A stretch of DNA of 6,111 bases from Bacteroidales bacterium (GCA_025350365.1 JANXXY010000436.1:1-6111); one strand, 5' to 3'. Shown: positions 1-6,111, counted from the stretch's first letter. Notes: generated by a model not told the origin, from the sequence alone. Made by a program: numbers and translations.

Positions 1-941
1 AAGCCTTAACCATATACCCGTATTTACAAAATGGACAACCTATAAAAATTTATGTAAAATATGCTAAAGTTATCAAAGACACCACCAAAACAACTCAAAT
101 TGAAAATTCAACTGCGTACATCTATAATAACGATATATGCGTAGACACGATTTTAATTAGTAACGAAGGCATTGGAATATCCAAAATATCCCCGGATGAA
201 AATAAAAACTATAGGTTTAAGGTAATTGCAGATGGTTATCCTGGCGCTGAAACTGAAGTGATGATGCCAAAACCAATCCAGGGGTTGGTTGTTGATACAA
301 TTACGATACGTAATGGATTTGAAATACAAGAGAGTTATCTTTTGCAAACAAACGTGAAATTTAAAATTGATCATTCCAAAACAACATATTACAGCATTAA
401 TTTTTCCGAAAAATATTATTCAATAATTACTAATTCTGATCCTTATATTTGGGGATTTAGAGTATTAAAAGGTTATACTTTTTGTAACGCTTCATTATTA
501 GAATATTATAATTATGGAATTGGTGGTAGTAGTGGTTATTTTAGCATAAACGAACCCAAAAAATTACTGGAAAATTTTTCCAGGTTAAAAGTAACATATA
601 ATGGCACTTATGCGCAAGGTAGTATTTTTTATTTCAACGATCAATTCGTTACTAGCGATACCCTATCTATATCAATCATTGCCAAATTTATGAACACAGA
701 TTTGCTTTATAAAAACCCCATTCAATACCGGTTGGAAGTTTCCACCCTATCACCCGACAATTACAAGGCTCTATACTCCTTATCCAAATACAATATCAAC
801 AAGGAGCAGGATATTCCCATTGGCGAACCCATACCCATATACAACAGTGTAAAAGGCGGGTATGGCTTTGCGGCAGCCATTGCCACGGCGGTTGACAGCA
901 GTATTAGCAACAAGGGTTATAAGGATTTTTTTAAACAATAA
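1..941 (+). CDS. DUF4249 family protein, 3' part (5' end outside window)
   Basis: The reading frame is already open at base 3 and runs to TAA at 939-941, giving 312 visible residues. The start codon and the expected lipoprotein signal peptide lie upstream. An internal ATG at 258 is not the start, because the family-like sequence begins well before it: an early strand with NSTAYIYNND, then PDENKNYRFKVIADGYPGAE, which fits the Ig-like first half of DUF4249. The C-terminal part (LSPDNYKALYSLSKYN, then GEPIPIYNSVKGGYGFAAA) matches the family's usual ending, in which the chain closes on a 'gG.G.F' segment. DUF4249 proteins of Bacteroidota are generally exported and encoded beside TonB-dependent receptors; their biochemical role is not settled. 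Only 20 bp separate this gene from the next propeller lipoprotein gene, so the two are probably in one operon. The family usually follows its receptor gene, so a TBDR just upstream of the window is likely. The family call rests on recalled sequence pattern, not a search. Confidence 0.8.
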   Translation, partial: ALTIYPYLQNGQPIKIYVKYAKVIKDTTKTTQIENSTAYIYNNDICVDTILISNEGIGISKISPDENKNYRFKVIADGYPGAETEVMMPKPIQGLVVDTITIRNGFEIQESYLLQTNVKFKIDHSKTTYYSINFSEKYYSIITNSDPYIWGFRVLKGYTFCNASLLEYYNYGIGGSSGYFSINEPKKLLENFSRLKVTYNGTYAQGSIFYFNDQFVTSDTLSISIIAKFMNTDLLYKNPIQYRLEVSTLSPDNYKALYSLSKYNINKEQDIPIGEPIPIYNSVKGGYGFAAAIATAVDSSISNKGYKDFFKQ

Positions 942-961
942 TACAACCATAACATAATAAA

Positions 962-1927
962 ATGAGAAATACTAAAAAAATGAGATTCAAATTGTTATTT
1001 GTTGTTTTACTATTTACATTATCCGCATGCCAGAAACAAAACCATTTCGATGATGTGCCTTACGTTACAGTTGATGGTATTGTAAATAATAGTTATATAC
1101 TCGATATGGCTATCGATGCCAATAATGTAAAATGGTTTGCCACAACCGGCGGTCTGGTAAAACTTACCGGAAGCTCCACCACAGTTTACAAACGTGCTCA
1201 GGGCATGGATTGCGATACCTTGACCAAAGTTACCACCGATGCCAACGGCGATGTATGGTGTATTACCTATAAGGCCAGCATTTTACAGTTCAATGGCAGT
1301 TCATTCATCATTCATAAACCATCAACACCGTCGGTGCATTCTATGGCTCAACCTACTGCAATAACTATCGATAATAATAATCATGTTATGATTAGCACTT
1401 TGCATGGTTTATATACCTATAACGGCTCTAATTGGAGTGTGTTTTATTTTAAAATGCCCTTAGAAGTGAGTAAAATTAGCAATCTTTGTAAACACCCGCT
1501 AAATCTCAACAACATTTTAATAACCCAGGATGATAACAAACGCTTTACTTTCGATGGTAATTCGATTAAACCATTAGATAGTATAATGGGCTTTCCCTCC
1601 GATTCCATCAGGTGTTTAACCACCGATGCCAATGGTAAAATATATTGTGGTATTACTGTTCGCGGTTTATTAGTGCCTGGTAACCCAAGCCCGCATATTC
1701 TTTCACTGGGGATCGACTGGAGCGACAACGCAATTTCCGATATTGCTGTTGCATCAAATAATCGTATTTGGGTAGCAACAGCAAACAGTATAGCATACAT
1801 CGACAACGGAAATATTCACCGATACAGACCGGGACAACTACCAATTTATTCTGTTGAGCATATCCGGCTCGATCGTAAAAACAAACTTTGGTTTTATAAT
1901 ATGGCAGGAGTTTATACCATAGAATAG
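962..1927 (+). CDS. Propeller-repeat lipoprotein (two-component regulator propeller type), intact copy
   Basis: A 321-residue exported protein. Residues 1-22 form a signal peptide with a basic N-terminus (MRNTKKMRFK) and hydrophobic core, ending in lipobox LSAC with Cys23 as the predicted lipidated residue. The rest consists of repeats of the Reg_prop pattern (hydrophobic-x-D-x-N-x-x-hydrophobic-W-x-x-T-x-x-G-L). Clear copies lie at about 46-69 (IDANNVKWFATTGGL), 88-112, 132-155, 217-240, 257-281 and 298-320, with a degenerate one at about 172-200, so a seven-bladed beta-propeller is likely. There is no histidine kinase, Y_Y_Y or DNA-binding domain, so this is not a hybrid two-component sensor; it is a stand-alone envelope lipoprotein. 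ATG 962 is used because the frame opens 20 bp after the DUF4249 stop. ATG 980 (Met7) is an alternative that would still leave a full signal peptide. A ligand-binding or partner role for the TBDR encoded 84 bp downstream is inference from position. A paralogue lies at 4617-5579. Confidence 0.85.
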   Translation: MRNTKKMRFKLLFVVLLFTLSACQKQNHFDDVPYVTVDGIVNNSYILDMAIDANNVKWFATTGGLVKLTGSSTTVYKRAQGMDCDTLTKVTTDANGDVWCITYKASILQFNGSSFIIHKPSTPSVHSMAQPTAITIDNNNHVMISTLHGLYTYNGSNWSVFYFKMPLEVSKISNLCKHPLNLNNILITQDDNKRFTFDGNSIKPLDSIMGFPSDSIRCLTTDANGKIYCGITVRGLLVPGNPSPHILSLGIDWSDNAISDIAVASNNRIWVATANSIAYIDNGNIHRYRPGQLPIYSVEHIRLDRKNKLWFYNMAGVYTIE

Positions 1928-2011
1928 TTGCTTAAGTTTTATACTGGAATTTCTCATTTATTTTTATTACCACATGAACCCATTGAAAAAGAGCAAAAAA
2001 ATAATTACAAT

Positions 2012-4363
2012 ATGAGATATCCATATTTATTATTATTTCTGTTAGCCACTTGCAACCTTAATGCCCAAAGCCGCCATACAATAAGCGGCACTATTACCGA
2101 TTCCACTAATGGAGAGCATTTAGTTGGTGTTACCATTTACGACGAACTTAGTAGGCTCGCTACTGTATGTAACTATTATGGCTATTACAGCTTAAGCTTA
2201 CCGAAGGGGAAAGTTTCGGTAACTTATTCTTATGTTGGGTATAACCCTGTAAAGCATTCATTCGATTTATTAGCCGACACAGTAATTAACCTAAACATGC
2301 AAACAGCTCAAACCATAATTAATGAGGTAGTGGTTACGGGGCATCACCCCGATGTGGCATGGGTTCAAACAGGCGTAATTGCGCTTAAAACCAACCAGAT
2401 AAAAACTGCGCCGGTATTACTTGGAGAGGCCGATTTGCTTAAAACCATACAGTTATTACCAGGAGTTAAAGGGGGCACAGAAGGTAGTGGAGGATTATAC
2501 GTGCGCGGAGGAGGGCCCGACCAAAACCTGATTTTACTCGATGGTGTGCCAGTTTACAACACCAACCATGCTTTTGGTTTTTTCTCGGTGTTTAATCCCG
2601 ATGCCATTTCGGGTTTTACTTTTTACAAAGGAGGTATGCCTGCACGCTACGGTGGGCGTTTATCCAGTGTTCTCGATATTAAAATGAAGGAGGGAAACAA
2701 CCAGAAATTTTCGGGGGAAGGCAGCCTTGGTATTATTAGCTCAAAATTTACTATCGAAGGCCCTATATGCAACCAAAACACCTCATTTATTGTGTCGGGG
2801 AGGCGCACTTTTCTCGATCTATTTACCAGAACCTTAAATAAACTAAGCCAAAGCGTCGACCCACCACCCGCTTACTATTTTTACGACCTTAATGCTAAAA
2901 TAAATCACCGTTTTAATAACCAGCACCGATTGTATTTTAGTATTTACAGTGGAAGCGATTATTCCGGAACCAAATACAATGGTATCTCAAGCGACTACCT
3001 TACGAAATATAAGACTACCGATGGTTTTGGATGGGGGAACTTTACCAGCTCGGCACGTTGGAATTATTTAATTACCAATCATTTGTTTTCGAACATAACG
3101 CTTATCTATAGCAAATATCAGTTTAAGGTAGAAAATAAAATGGAAGAAACTGAAAAGCCCTCCGGCAACCTCAATGAATTTATTAACCGATACACCTCAG
3201 GTATTGAAGATATTGGCGCACGCTGGGATTTGGAATATTACACGATGGCCAATCAAAATCTACGTTTTGGATTAAGTTATACCCGACATAGTTTTAATCC
3301 GGGTATTACCATAATAAAAGATCAACTGGATACCCGTGATAATGCAAGGGATACCACTTTTGGTAACCAGCCTATTTTTGTTAACGAGGCATTTGCATAC
3401 GCCGAAGATGAATTTACAATTGGAAGGTTAACAACAAATATTGGGGTGCATTACGCGTTGTTTTCGGTTCAAAATAAAAACTACATCCATTTGCAACCCC
3501 GTATAGCCCTGCAATACCGAATAAATTCGAAACTTGATGCTAAACTGTCCTACGGAGCTGTAAGCCAATACCTGCATTTACTAACCAACACAACCATAGG
3601 CATGCCAACCGATTTATGGTTGCCTGCTACCCAAAAGGTTAAACCTGAAAAAGCAAGGCAATATGCTGTCGGTGTAAACTATAAATTGCCAAATAGTTAT
3701 TCTGTTACCGCCGAAGTTTATTATAAGGAAATGGAAAACTTAATTGAGTACAAGGAAGGCGCGTCCTTTTATCAGATAAATGATAGCTGGGAGGATAAAA
3801 TTGAAGTGGGGCGTGGCAAGGCACAAGGCATTGAATTGATGCTCCAAAAAAGCGAAGGAAAACTCACCGGATGGATAGGTACCACCCTCTCAAAAAGCGA
3901 TCGTACCTTTGCCGGCCTTAACAATGGCATAACATTTCCCTACCGCTACGATAGTCGTTTTGATATATCGGTCCTTGCTATGTATAAACTAAGCGACCGC
4001 ATAAATATAAGTGCCAGCTGGGTGTTACACACTGGCAATGCCATAACCCTGGCACTAAAAAAAATAGAAATATTTACAGGTGATACTTCAATAAACACTC
4101 AGAAACATCCGTATTATGTTCCGATTTTCGATGGCCGTAATAATTTTCGTACACCCGTTTACCATCGTTTGGATGCCGGTGTTGATTTTATCAAGCACAA
4201 AAAACGAATTACCCGAACATGGTCTTTTGGTTTGTACAACGTTTATAACCATCTTAATGCGTACTATGTTTATGCCGATTTGGATAGTAATAAAAATCCA
4301 ACCCTTAAACAAGTTACCCTTTTCCCAATTCTCCCCTATTTTAGGTATAACATAAAATTTTGA
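2012..4363 (+). CDS. TonB-dependent receptor with CarboxypepD_reg-like domain
   Basis: A 783-residue outer-membrane transporter. Residues 1-18 are a signal peptide (MRYPYLLLFLLATCNLNA) with likely cleavage before Gln19, the usual 'NAQ' type of Bacteroidota. Residues 22-108 form a CarboxypepD_reg-like domain (HTISGTITD, then GYYSLSLPKGKVSVTYSYVG, ending NEVVVTG). Residues 125-228 are the plug, with LLKTIQLLPGVKGG, GGLYVRGGGPDQNLILLDGV and GGMPARYGGRLSSVLDIKMK. The remainder is the 22-strand barrel, ending in Phe783 as expected for a BAM substrate. At about 780 residues it belongs to the shorter receptor group, not the roughly 1000-residue SusC proteins. The family moves bulky ligands across the outer membrane using TonB-ExbBD energy; the ligand here is unknown. 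The frame is open from TTG 1928, but ATG 2012 is chosen because the signal peptide begins there. The leader is A-rich with no Shine-Dalgarno sequence. It follows the propeller lipoprotein gene by 84 bp and is probably co-transcribed. Confidence 0.92.
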   Translation: MRYPYLLLFLLATCNLNAQSRHTISGTITDSTNGEHLVGVTIYDELSRLATVCNYYGYYSLSLPKGKVSVTYSYVGYNPVKHSFDLLADTVINLNMQTAQTIINEVVVTGHHPDVAWVQTGVIALKTNQIKTAPVLLGEADLLKTIQLLPGVKGGTEGSGGLYVRGGGPDQNLILLDGVPVYNTNHAFGFFSVFNPDAISGFTFYKGGMPARYGGRLSSVLDIKMKEGNNQKFSGEGSLGIISSKFTIEGPICNQNTSFIVSGRRTFLDLFTRTLNKLSQSVDPPPAYYFYDLNAKINHRFNNQHRLYFSIYSGSDYSGTKYNGISSDYLTKYKTTDGFGWGNFTSSARWNYLITNHLFSNITLIYSKYQFKVENKMEETEKPSGNLNEFINRYTSGIEDIGARWDLEYYTMANQNLRFGLSYTRHSFNPGITIIKDQLDTRDNARDTTFGNQPIFVNEAFAYAEDEFTIGRLTTNIGVHYALFSVQNKNYIHLQPRIALQYRINSKLDAKLSYGAVSQYLHLLTNTTIGMPTDLWLPATQKVKPEKARQYAVGVNYKLPNSYSVTAEVYYKEMENLIEYKEGASFYQINDSWEDKIEVGRGKAQGIELMLQKSEGKLTGWIGTTLSKSDRTFAGLNNGITFPYRYDSRFDISVLAMYKLSDRINISASWVLHTGNAITLALKKIEIFTGDTSINTQKHPYYVPIFDGRNNFRTPVYHRLDAGVDFIKHKKRITRTWSFGLYNVYNHLNAYYVYADLDSNKNPTLKQVTLFPILPYFRYNIKF

Positions 4364-4377
4364 TAGTTATACTTTTA
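4345..4377 (+). terminator. Weak terminator-like hairpin over the TBDR stop codon
   Basis: GTATAAC at 4345-4351 and its exact complement GTTATAC at 4366-4372 can form a 7-bp stem around a 14-base loop that contains the stop codon, followed by TTTT at 4373-4376. The stem is AT-rich, so any intrinsic termination would be weak. The position at the end of the receptor gene is the main support. Confidence 0.3.
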
Positions 4378-4616
4378 AGAATATTGGTCTGGAAGTAGCA
4401 TCTGTGGGACTAGGGACAAAGTAGCTTGTGAGTATTTTAATACAAGCTATATAAGTTGGCTTAAGGTTAATTTTCAACTAACAGATTAATTAAAATGGTT
4501 GTTGTTCTGTACTTTAAGTGATTACAATGCAGGATGTATTTTAAATATTCAATTAGTTTTTAGGCATAATAATTGTTTTGTATCAACATGTATAACCAAA
4601 ACTAAACTATATCAAC
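4364..4616. other. Non-coding spacer between intact receptor and decaying second module
   Basis: This 253-bp stretch has no convincing gene. The frame open from 4499 to 4693 lacks family resemblance and overlaps the signal peptide of the next gene. The stretch holds the hairpin at 4422-4449 and a 10-base direct repeat just before the next start codon. No full TTTG/TAnnTTTG promoter pair is seen. Partial -7-like matches occur at 4554-4561 (TAGTTTTT) and 4573-4580 (TTGTTTTG), but neither has a TTTG at the right distance upstream. Confidence 0.6.
4422..4449. repeat. Inverted repeat / hairpin in the intergenic spacer
   Basis: TAGCTTGT (4422-4429) is the exact reverse complement of ACAAGCTA (4442-4449), an 8-bp stem with a 12-base loop. 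An alternative inner stem, GTATT with AATAC, can stack on TAGCTT/AAGCTA. No T-run follows on the + strand, so it is not a classical intrinsic terminator. It may be an RNA structure that ends or stabilises the receptor transcript. Confidence 0.45.
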
Positions 4617-4619
4617 ATG
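4581..4619 (+). repeat. Direct repeat TATCAACATG around the start of the second propeller gene
   Basis: TATCAACATG occurs at 4581-4590 and again at 4610-4619, 29 bases apart start to start. The second copy contains the ATG of the propeller lipoprotein gene. The first copy contains an ATG that opens only a five-codon frame (MYNQN, then stop). A small local duplication of the translation start region is the simplest reading. Confidence 0.5.
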
Positions 4620-5579
4620 ACAAATTTCCTTCGAATCTCAGCACCTATAGTTATACTATTGCTTTGTGCTTCCTGTTCAAAAGAACCCGGTGAACCTGTT
4701 CTTTGGGAACAATATACCCGGGAAAATTTTAATGAAAGATATGTGAACCGCATCGCTGTCGACTCAAAAAACAATAAATGGTTTGCCACTTTTGGCGGCC
4801 TGTTAAAGTACGACAACAGCCAATAGGCTGTGTATTATAAACTTACCAGTACACCATGCGATACTTTGTTCGATATGACAATAGATTCGAAAGATAAAGT
4901 ATACTGCATTACATCCAACAAAAATATTGTCTGCTTCGATGGCAACCAATTGAGTACTATTTGTGAAGCGAATTTTTTTAATCTTACGGCGATATGTACT
5001 GACCTTAACGATAAACTTTGGATTGCCGGACTTTCGGGGGTTTACAGATATGATGGGACTATATTGACACGATTTTATGGTCCCACATATACAAATTCAA
5101 ACTATTGGGCTTTGGGCATTGTGGCCGATAAAAGCAATCAGCTTTGGGTTATAACAGAAACAGATGGACTTGTAAAATTTGATGGCTCTAAATGGGTCAC
5201 CTTCTATGCTAATAAGAATGAACATCATTGGATCTTTAACTGCGTAAATATTGACAACTCCGGTAACGTTTGGATTGGCGTTACTGCCTCTGGGGCATGG
5301 AAGTATAATGGCGTTGGTTTCGAACAGTTTAAAAAGGACACGGTTCCATCTTTATACAATACGATCCATTGTATGGCTTTCAACTCAAAAGGGAATGCCT
5401 GGTTTGGTACTGATAAGGGGGTGTTAAAATATCATGGAAAAATATGGACTACATTCCTCGACAGGGAAATTGATCCAGACCCTATGCACTATGCACCTGT
5501 AAAAAGTCTTGTATTAGACAAAAATGATGAGGTTTGGTCCACGGCTTTTGGACAGATTTATAAAATTTTTAACCACTAA
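4617..5579 (+). pseudogene. Propeller-repeat lipoprotein, second copy, interrupted by in-frame TAG
   Basis: The frame starts at ATG 4617 and ends at TAA 5577-5579, 320 codon positions, one fewer than the intact paralogue at 962-1927. A single TAG at 4824-4826 (codon 70) splits it into bases 4617-4826 and a continuing open frame that could restart at GTG 4830. The first part carries a lipoprotein signal peptide (hydrophobic core, then CASC with Cys20) and the first propeller repeat (VDSKNNKWFATFGGLLKY). Further repeats continue without another defect at about residues 84-108, 124-147, 165-190, 207-231, 249-273 and 296-317, seven in all. Both copies align around the break: GGLVKL and CDTL in the intact protein against GGLLKY and CDTL here. 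The lesion is therefore one nonsense change, probably recent. A restart product would lack the export signal and a blade, so function is unlikely unless the stop is read through or is a sequence error. Confidence 0.85.
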
Positions 5580-5612
5580 TGATCGTCGACATATAATTAC
5601 ATAATCCAATCT

Positions 5613-5819
5613 ATGTCAATCAAGTATCTTTTTATTTATGTTGCAGATACTTAATTTTATGCAAGCCAATGGGCAATATGGGAAAAAAATGTCATAAGTC
5701 GCAACAACTTTCGCACTCCTGTTTACCACAGGCTTGATCTGGGGATTGATTTTGTAAAACAGAAAAAAAAGCGTACACGTACCTGGTCAGTTGGTATATA
5801 TAACGGAACTTCATTTTAA
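5613..5819 (+). pseudogene. TonB-dependent receptor remnant: signal peptide fused to barrel end
   Basis: Codons 5700-5804 give 35 residues beginning RNNFRTPVYHRLD and ending TRTWSVGIYN. By my count 27 of 35 are identical to residues 709-743 of the intact receptor (bases 4136-4240). After this the match ends, with TAA at 5817-5819. Just upstream is what looks like the receptor's N-terminus in two frames: MSIKYLF from ATG 5613, then LQILNFMQANGQYGKK in the +1 frame (the 'NGQ' resembling a signal-peptidase site), then NVIS in the original frame, lining up with HTIS at the start of the intact receptor's mature domain. The signal peptide is thus joined straight to the barrel end, with about 680 residues missing. 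It lies 33 bp after the broken propeller gene, in the same order as the intact pair. The C-terminal homology is firm; the N-terminal part is inference from a short pattern. Confidence 0.8.
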
Positions 5820-5903
5820 AAATCGAGCTAATTATTAGTATTTCAGTAATTTAGTTTATATTTTAAATTTTATGTGGTCACTATATAATATATAATATAA
5901 TAT

Positions 5904-5930
5904 ATATAAATTTGTTTATTAAATTTATAT
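5904..5930. repeat. 10-bp inverted repeat within the transposase promoter
   Basis: ATATAAATTT (5904-5913) and AAATTTATAT (5921-5930) are exact reverse complements around a 7-base loop (GTTTATT). The left arm overlaps the -33 TTTG and the right arm lies in the promoter spacer, a place where an operator would block transcription. The arms contain only A and T in an AT-rich tract, so chance is a real possibility. Confidence 0.35.
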
Positions 5931-5942
5931 GTATTATATTTG
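5911..5942 (+). promoter_or_regulatory. Bacteroidota-type promoter for the transposase gene
   Basis: TTTG at 5911-5914 and TATATTTG at 5935-5942 fit the Bacteroidota housekeeping promoter (-33 TTTG, about 20 bp, -7 TAnnTTTG) exactly, with a 20-bp spacer. Transcription would begin about 4-8 bases after the -7 box, almost at ATG 5951, so the mRNA would have little or no leader. Confidence 0.65.
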
Positions 5943-5950
5943 TGTTCACT

Positions 5951-6111
5951 ATGTATATTGACGACTGCACATATAAATCTAATGGAAAAACCCGCCAGCG
6001 CATCTTATTGCGTAATAGCCAAAGAGTTAATGGTAAGGTTGTGAAAACAACTATTGCCAATTTATCCGATTGCCCAGTTGATGAAATTCAAGCCATAAAA
6101 ACAGCACTTCA
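5951..6111 (+). CDS. IS1634-like family transposase, N-terminal 53 residues (runs off window)
   Basis: ATG 5951 opens a frame that continues past the window edge, with 53 full codons visible. The sequence follows the typical N-terminus of IS1634-type DDE transposases: a start of the form MYI, a short polar stretch, then ILLRNSQRVNGKVVKTTIANLSD followed by a proline and an 'EIQAIKTAL' helix. Family members commonly read ILLRESYREGGKVK.RTLANLS.LP...I.ALR. The catalytic DDE residues lie downstream and cannot be checked. No ribosome-binding site precedes the ATG, and the promoter -7 box ends only eight bases before it, consistent with leaderless translation. Its direction is the same as the neighbouring genes. 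The assignment is from recalled pattern; another IS4-superfamily group is the main alternative. Confidence 0.75.
   Translation, partial: MYIDDCTYKSNGKTRQRILLRNSQRVNGKVVKTTIANLSDCPVDEIQAIKTAL

Larger units (their letters stand above)
5820..5950. other. AT-rich spacer, probably containing the left end of an insertion sequence
   Basis: No gene is visible in these 131 bases. From about 5880 to 5940 the sequence is almost pure A and T, with repeated TATAATA units. It holds the promoter, inverted repeat and direct repeat described separately. The left terminus of the insertion sequence should lie here, but its terminal inverted repeat cannot be named because the right end is outside the window. 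Confidence 0.5.
5873..5956 (+). repeat. Imperfect direct repeat flanking the AT-rich promoter region
   Basis: TGTGGTCACTATATAA (5873-5888) and TGTGTTCACTATGTAT (5941-5956) match at 13 of 16 positions and bracket the promoter. Each contains GTGNNCAC, a short palindrome. They may be transposase-binding repeats near the left end, or a duplication made on insertion. The second copy overlaps the transposase start codon. Confidence 0.45.
5821..6111 (+). mobile_element. Insertion sequence, IS1634-like, left part (boundary approximate)
   Basis: The transposase N-terminus, its own promoter and the AT-rich flank indicate the left part of an insertion sequence running out of the window. The start is set just after the receptor remnant as an outer limit; the true terminus may be anywhere between about 5805 and 5900. 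The receptor homology stops at 5804, so the element or a deletion it caused may have removed the receptor's last 40 or so residues. Confidence 0.5.

Noticed and set aside
258..941. ATG 258 as start of a 227-residue protein
   Set aside because: The frame is open and family-like from base 3, so the gene begins outside the window.
1444..1844. Minus-strand open frames inside the first propeller gene
   Set aside because: They are shadows of a gene with clear signal peptide and repeats; they show no family motif or initiation context.
1928..2011. Extension of the receptor frame upstream to TTG 1928, adding 28 residues
   Set aside because: The added residues are polar and would bury the signal peptide; ATG 2012 begins a standard signal peptide, and TTG 1928 directly abuts the previous stop.
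4088..4355. Short frames on both strands inside the receptor C-terminus
   Set aside because: They overlap a well-supported barrel coding region and show no domain of their own.
4499..4693. Small frame of 64 residues in the spacer
   Set aside because: It overlaps the signal peptide of the propeller gene in another frame, and its composition (many Cys, Asn, Tyr) looks like translated non-coding AT-rich DNA.
4824..4826. TAG as a recoded sense codon
   Set aside because: TAG is the natural terminator of the paralogous gene at 1925-1927, and TGA and TAA also end genes here; no recoding structure is visible beside it.
4830..5579. Independent 249-residue gene from GTG 4830
   Set aside because: It starts two codons after an in-frame stop, lacks a signal peptide, and continues the repeat pattern of the upstream half exactly as in the intact paralogue.
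5880..5935. AT-rich repeats as a CRISPR array or replication origin
   Set aside because: There are no regularly spaced repeats with unique spacers and no initiator-box cluster; the tract is better explained as insertion-sequence flank and promoter.

Overview
The window looks like a chromosomal accessory stretch from a member of the Bacteroidota, on the Sphingobacteria/Chitinophaga/Bacteroidales side. The evidence is a DUF4249 protein, a TonB-dependent receptor (TBDR) with an N-terminal CarboxypepD_reg-like domain, free-standing 'regulator propeller' lipoproteins, AT-rich leaders without Shine-Dalgarno sequences, and a Bacteroidota-type promoter (TTTG, 20 bp, TAnnTTTG) in front of the terminal transposase gene. 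All recognisable genes are on the + strand. TAA, TGA and TAG all end genes here, so the standard bacterial code applies.

Layout: (1) bases 1-941 hold the 3' part of a DUF4249 gene. (2) Bases 962-1927 encode an intact seven-repeat propeller lipoprotein. (3) Bases 2012-4363 encode an intact 783-residue TBDR. (4) Bases 4364-4616 are non-coding, with two hairpins. (5) Bases 4617-5579 hold a second propeller lipoprotein gene of almost the same length, broken by one in-frame TAG at codon 70. (6) Bases 5613-5819 hold a scar of a second TBDR: a frameshifted signal peptide joined directly to the last part of the beta-barrel, with the roughly 2 kb between them gone. (7) Bases 5820-5950 are very AT-rich and carry the promoter of the next gene. 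(8) From 5951 to the window edge runs the 5' end of an IS1634-like transposase gene.

The most informative reading is that the propeller-TBDR pair (962-4363) was duplicated and that the second pair (4617-5819) is decaying next to an insertion sequence. In the working copy, the DUF4249 protein, the propeller lipoprotein and the TBDR are closely spaced and probably co-transcribed. By analogy with SusC/SusD-type systems, the TBDR would be the outer-membrane channel and the two exported proteins would be surface partners that bind or hand over the cargo. The cargo cannot be told from the sequence. The recurrence of a propeller lipoprotein directly before a TBDR, twice in 5 kb, is the main hint of an undescribed transport or binding unit.
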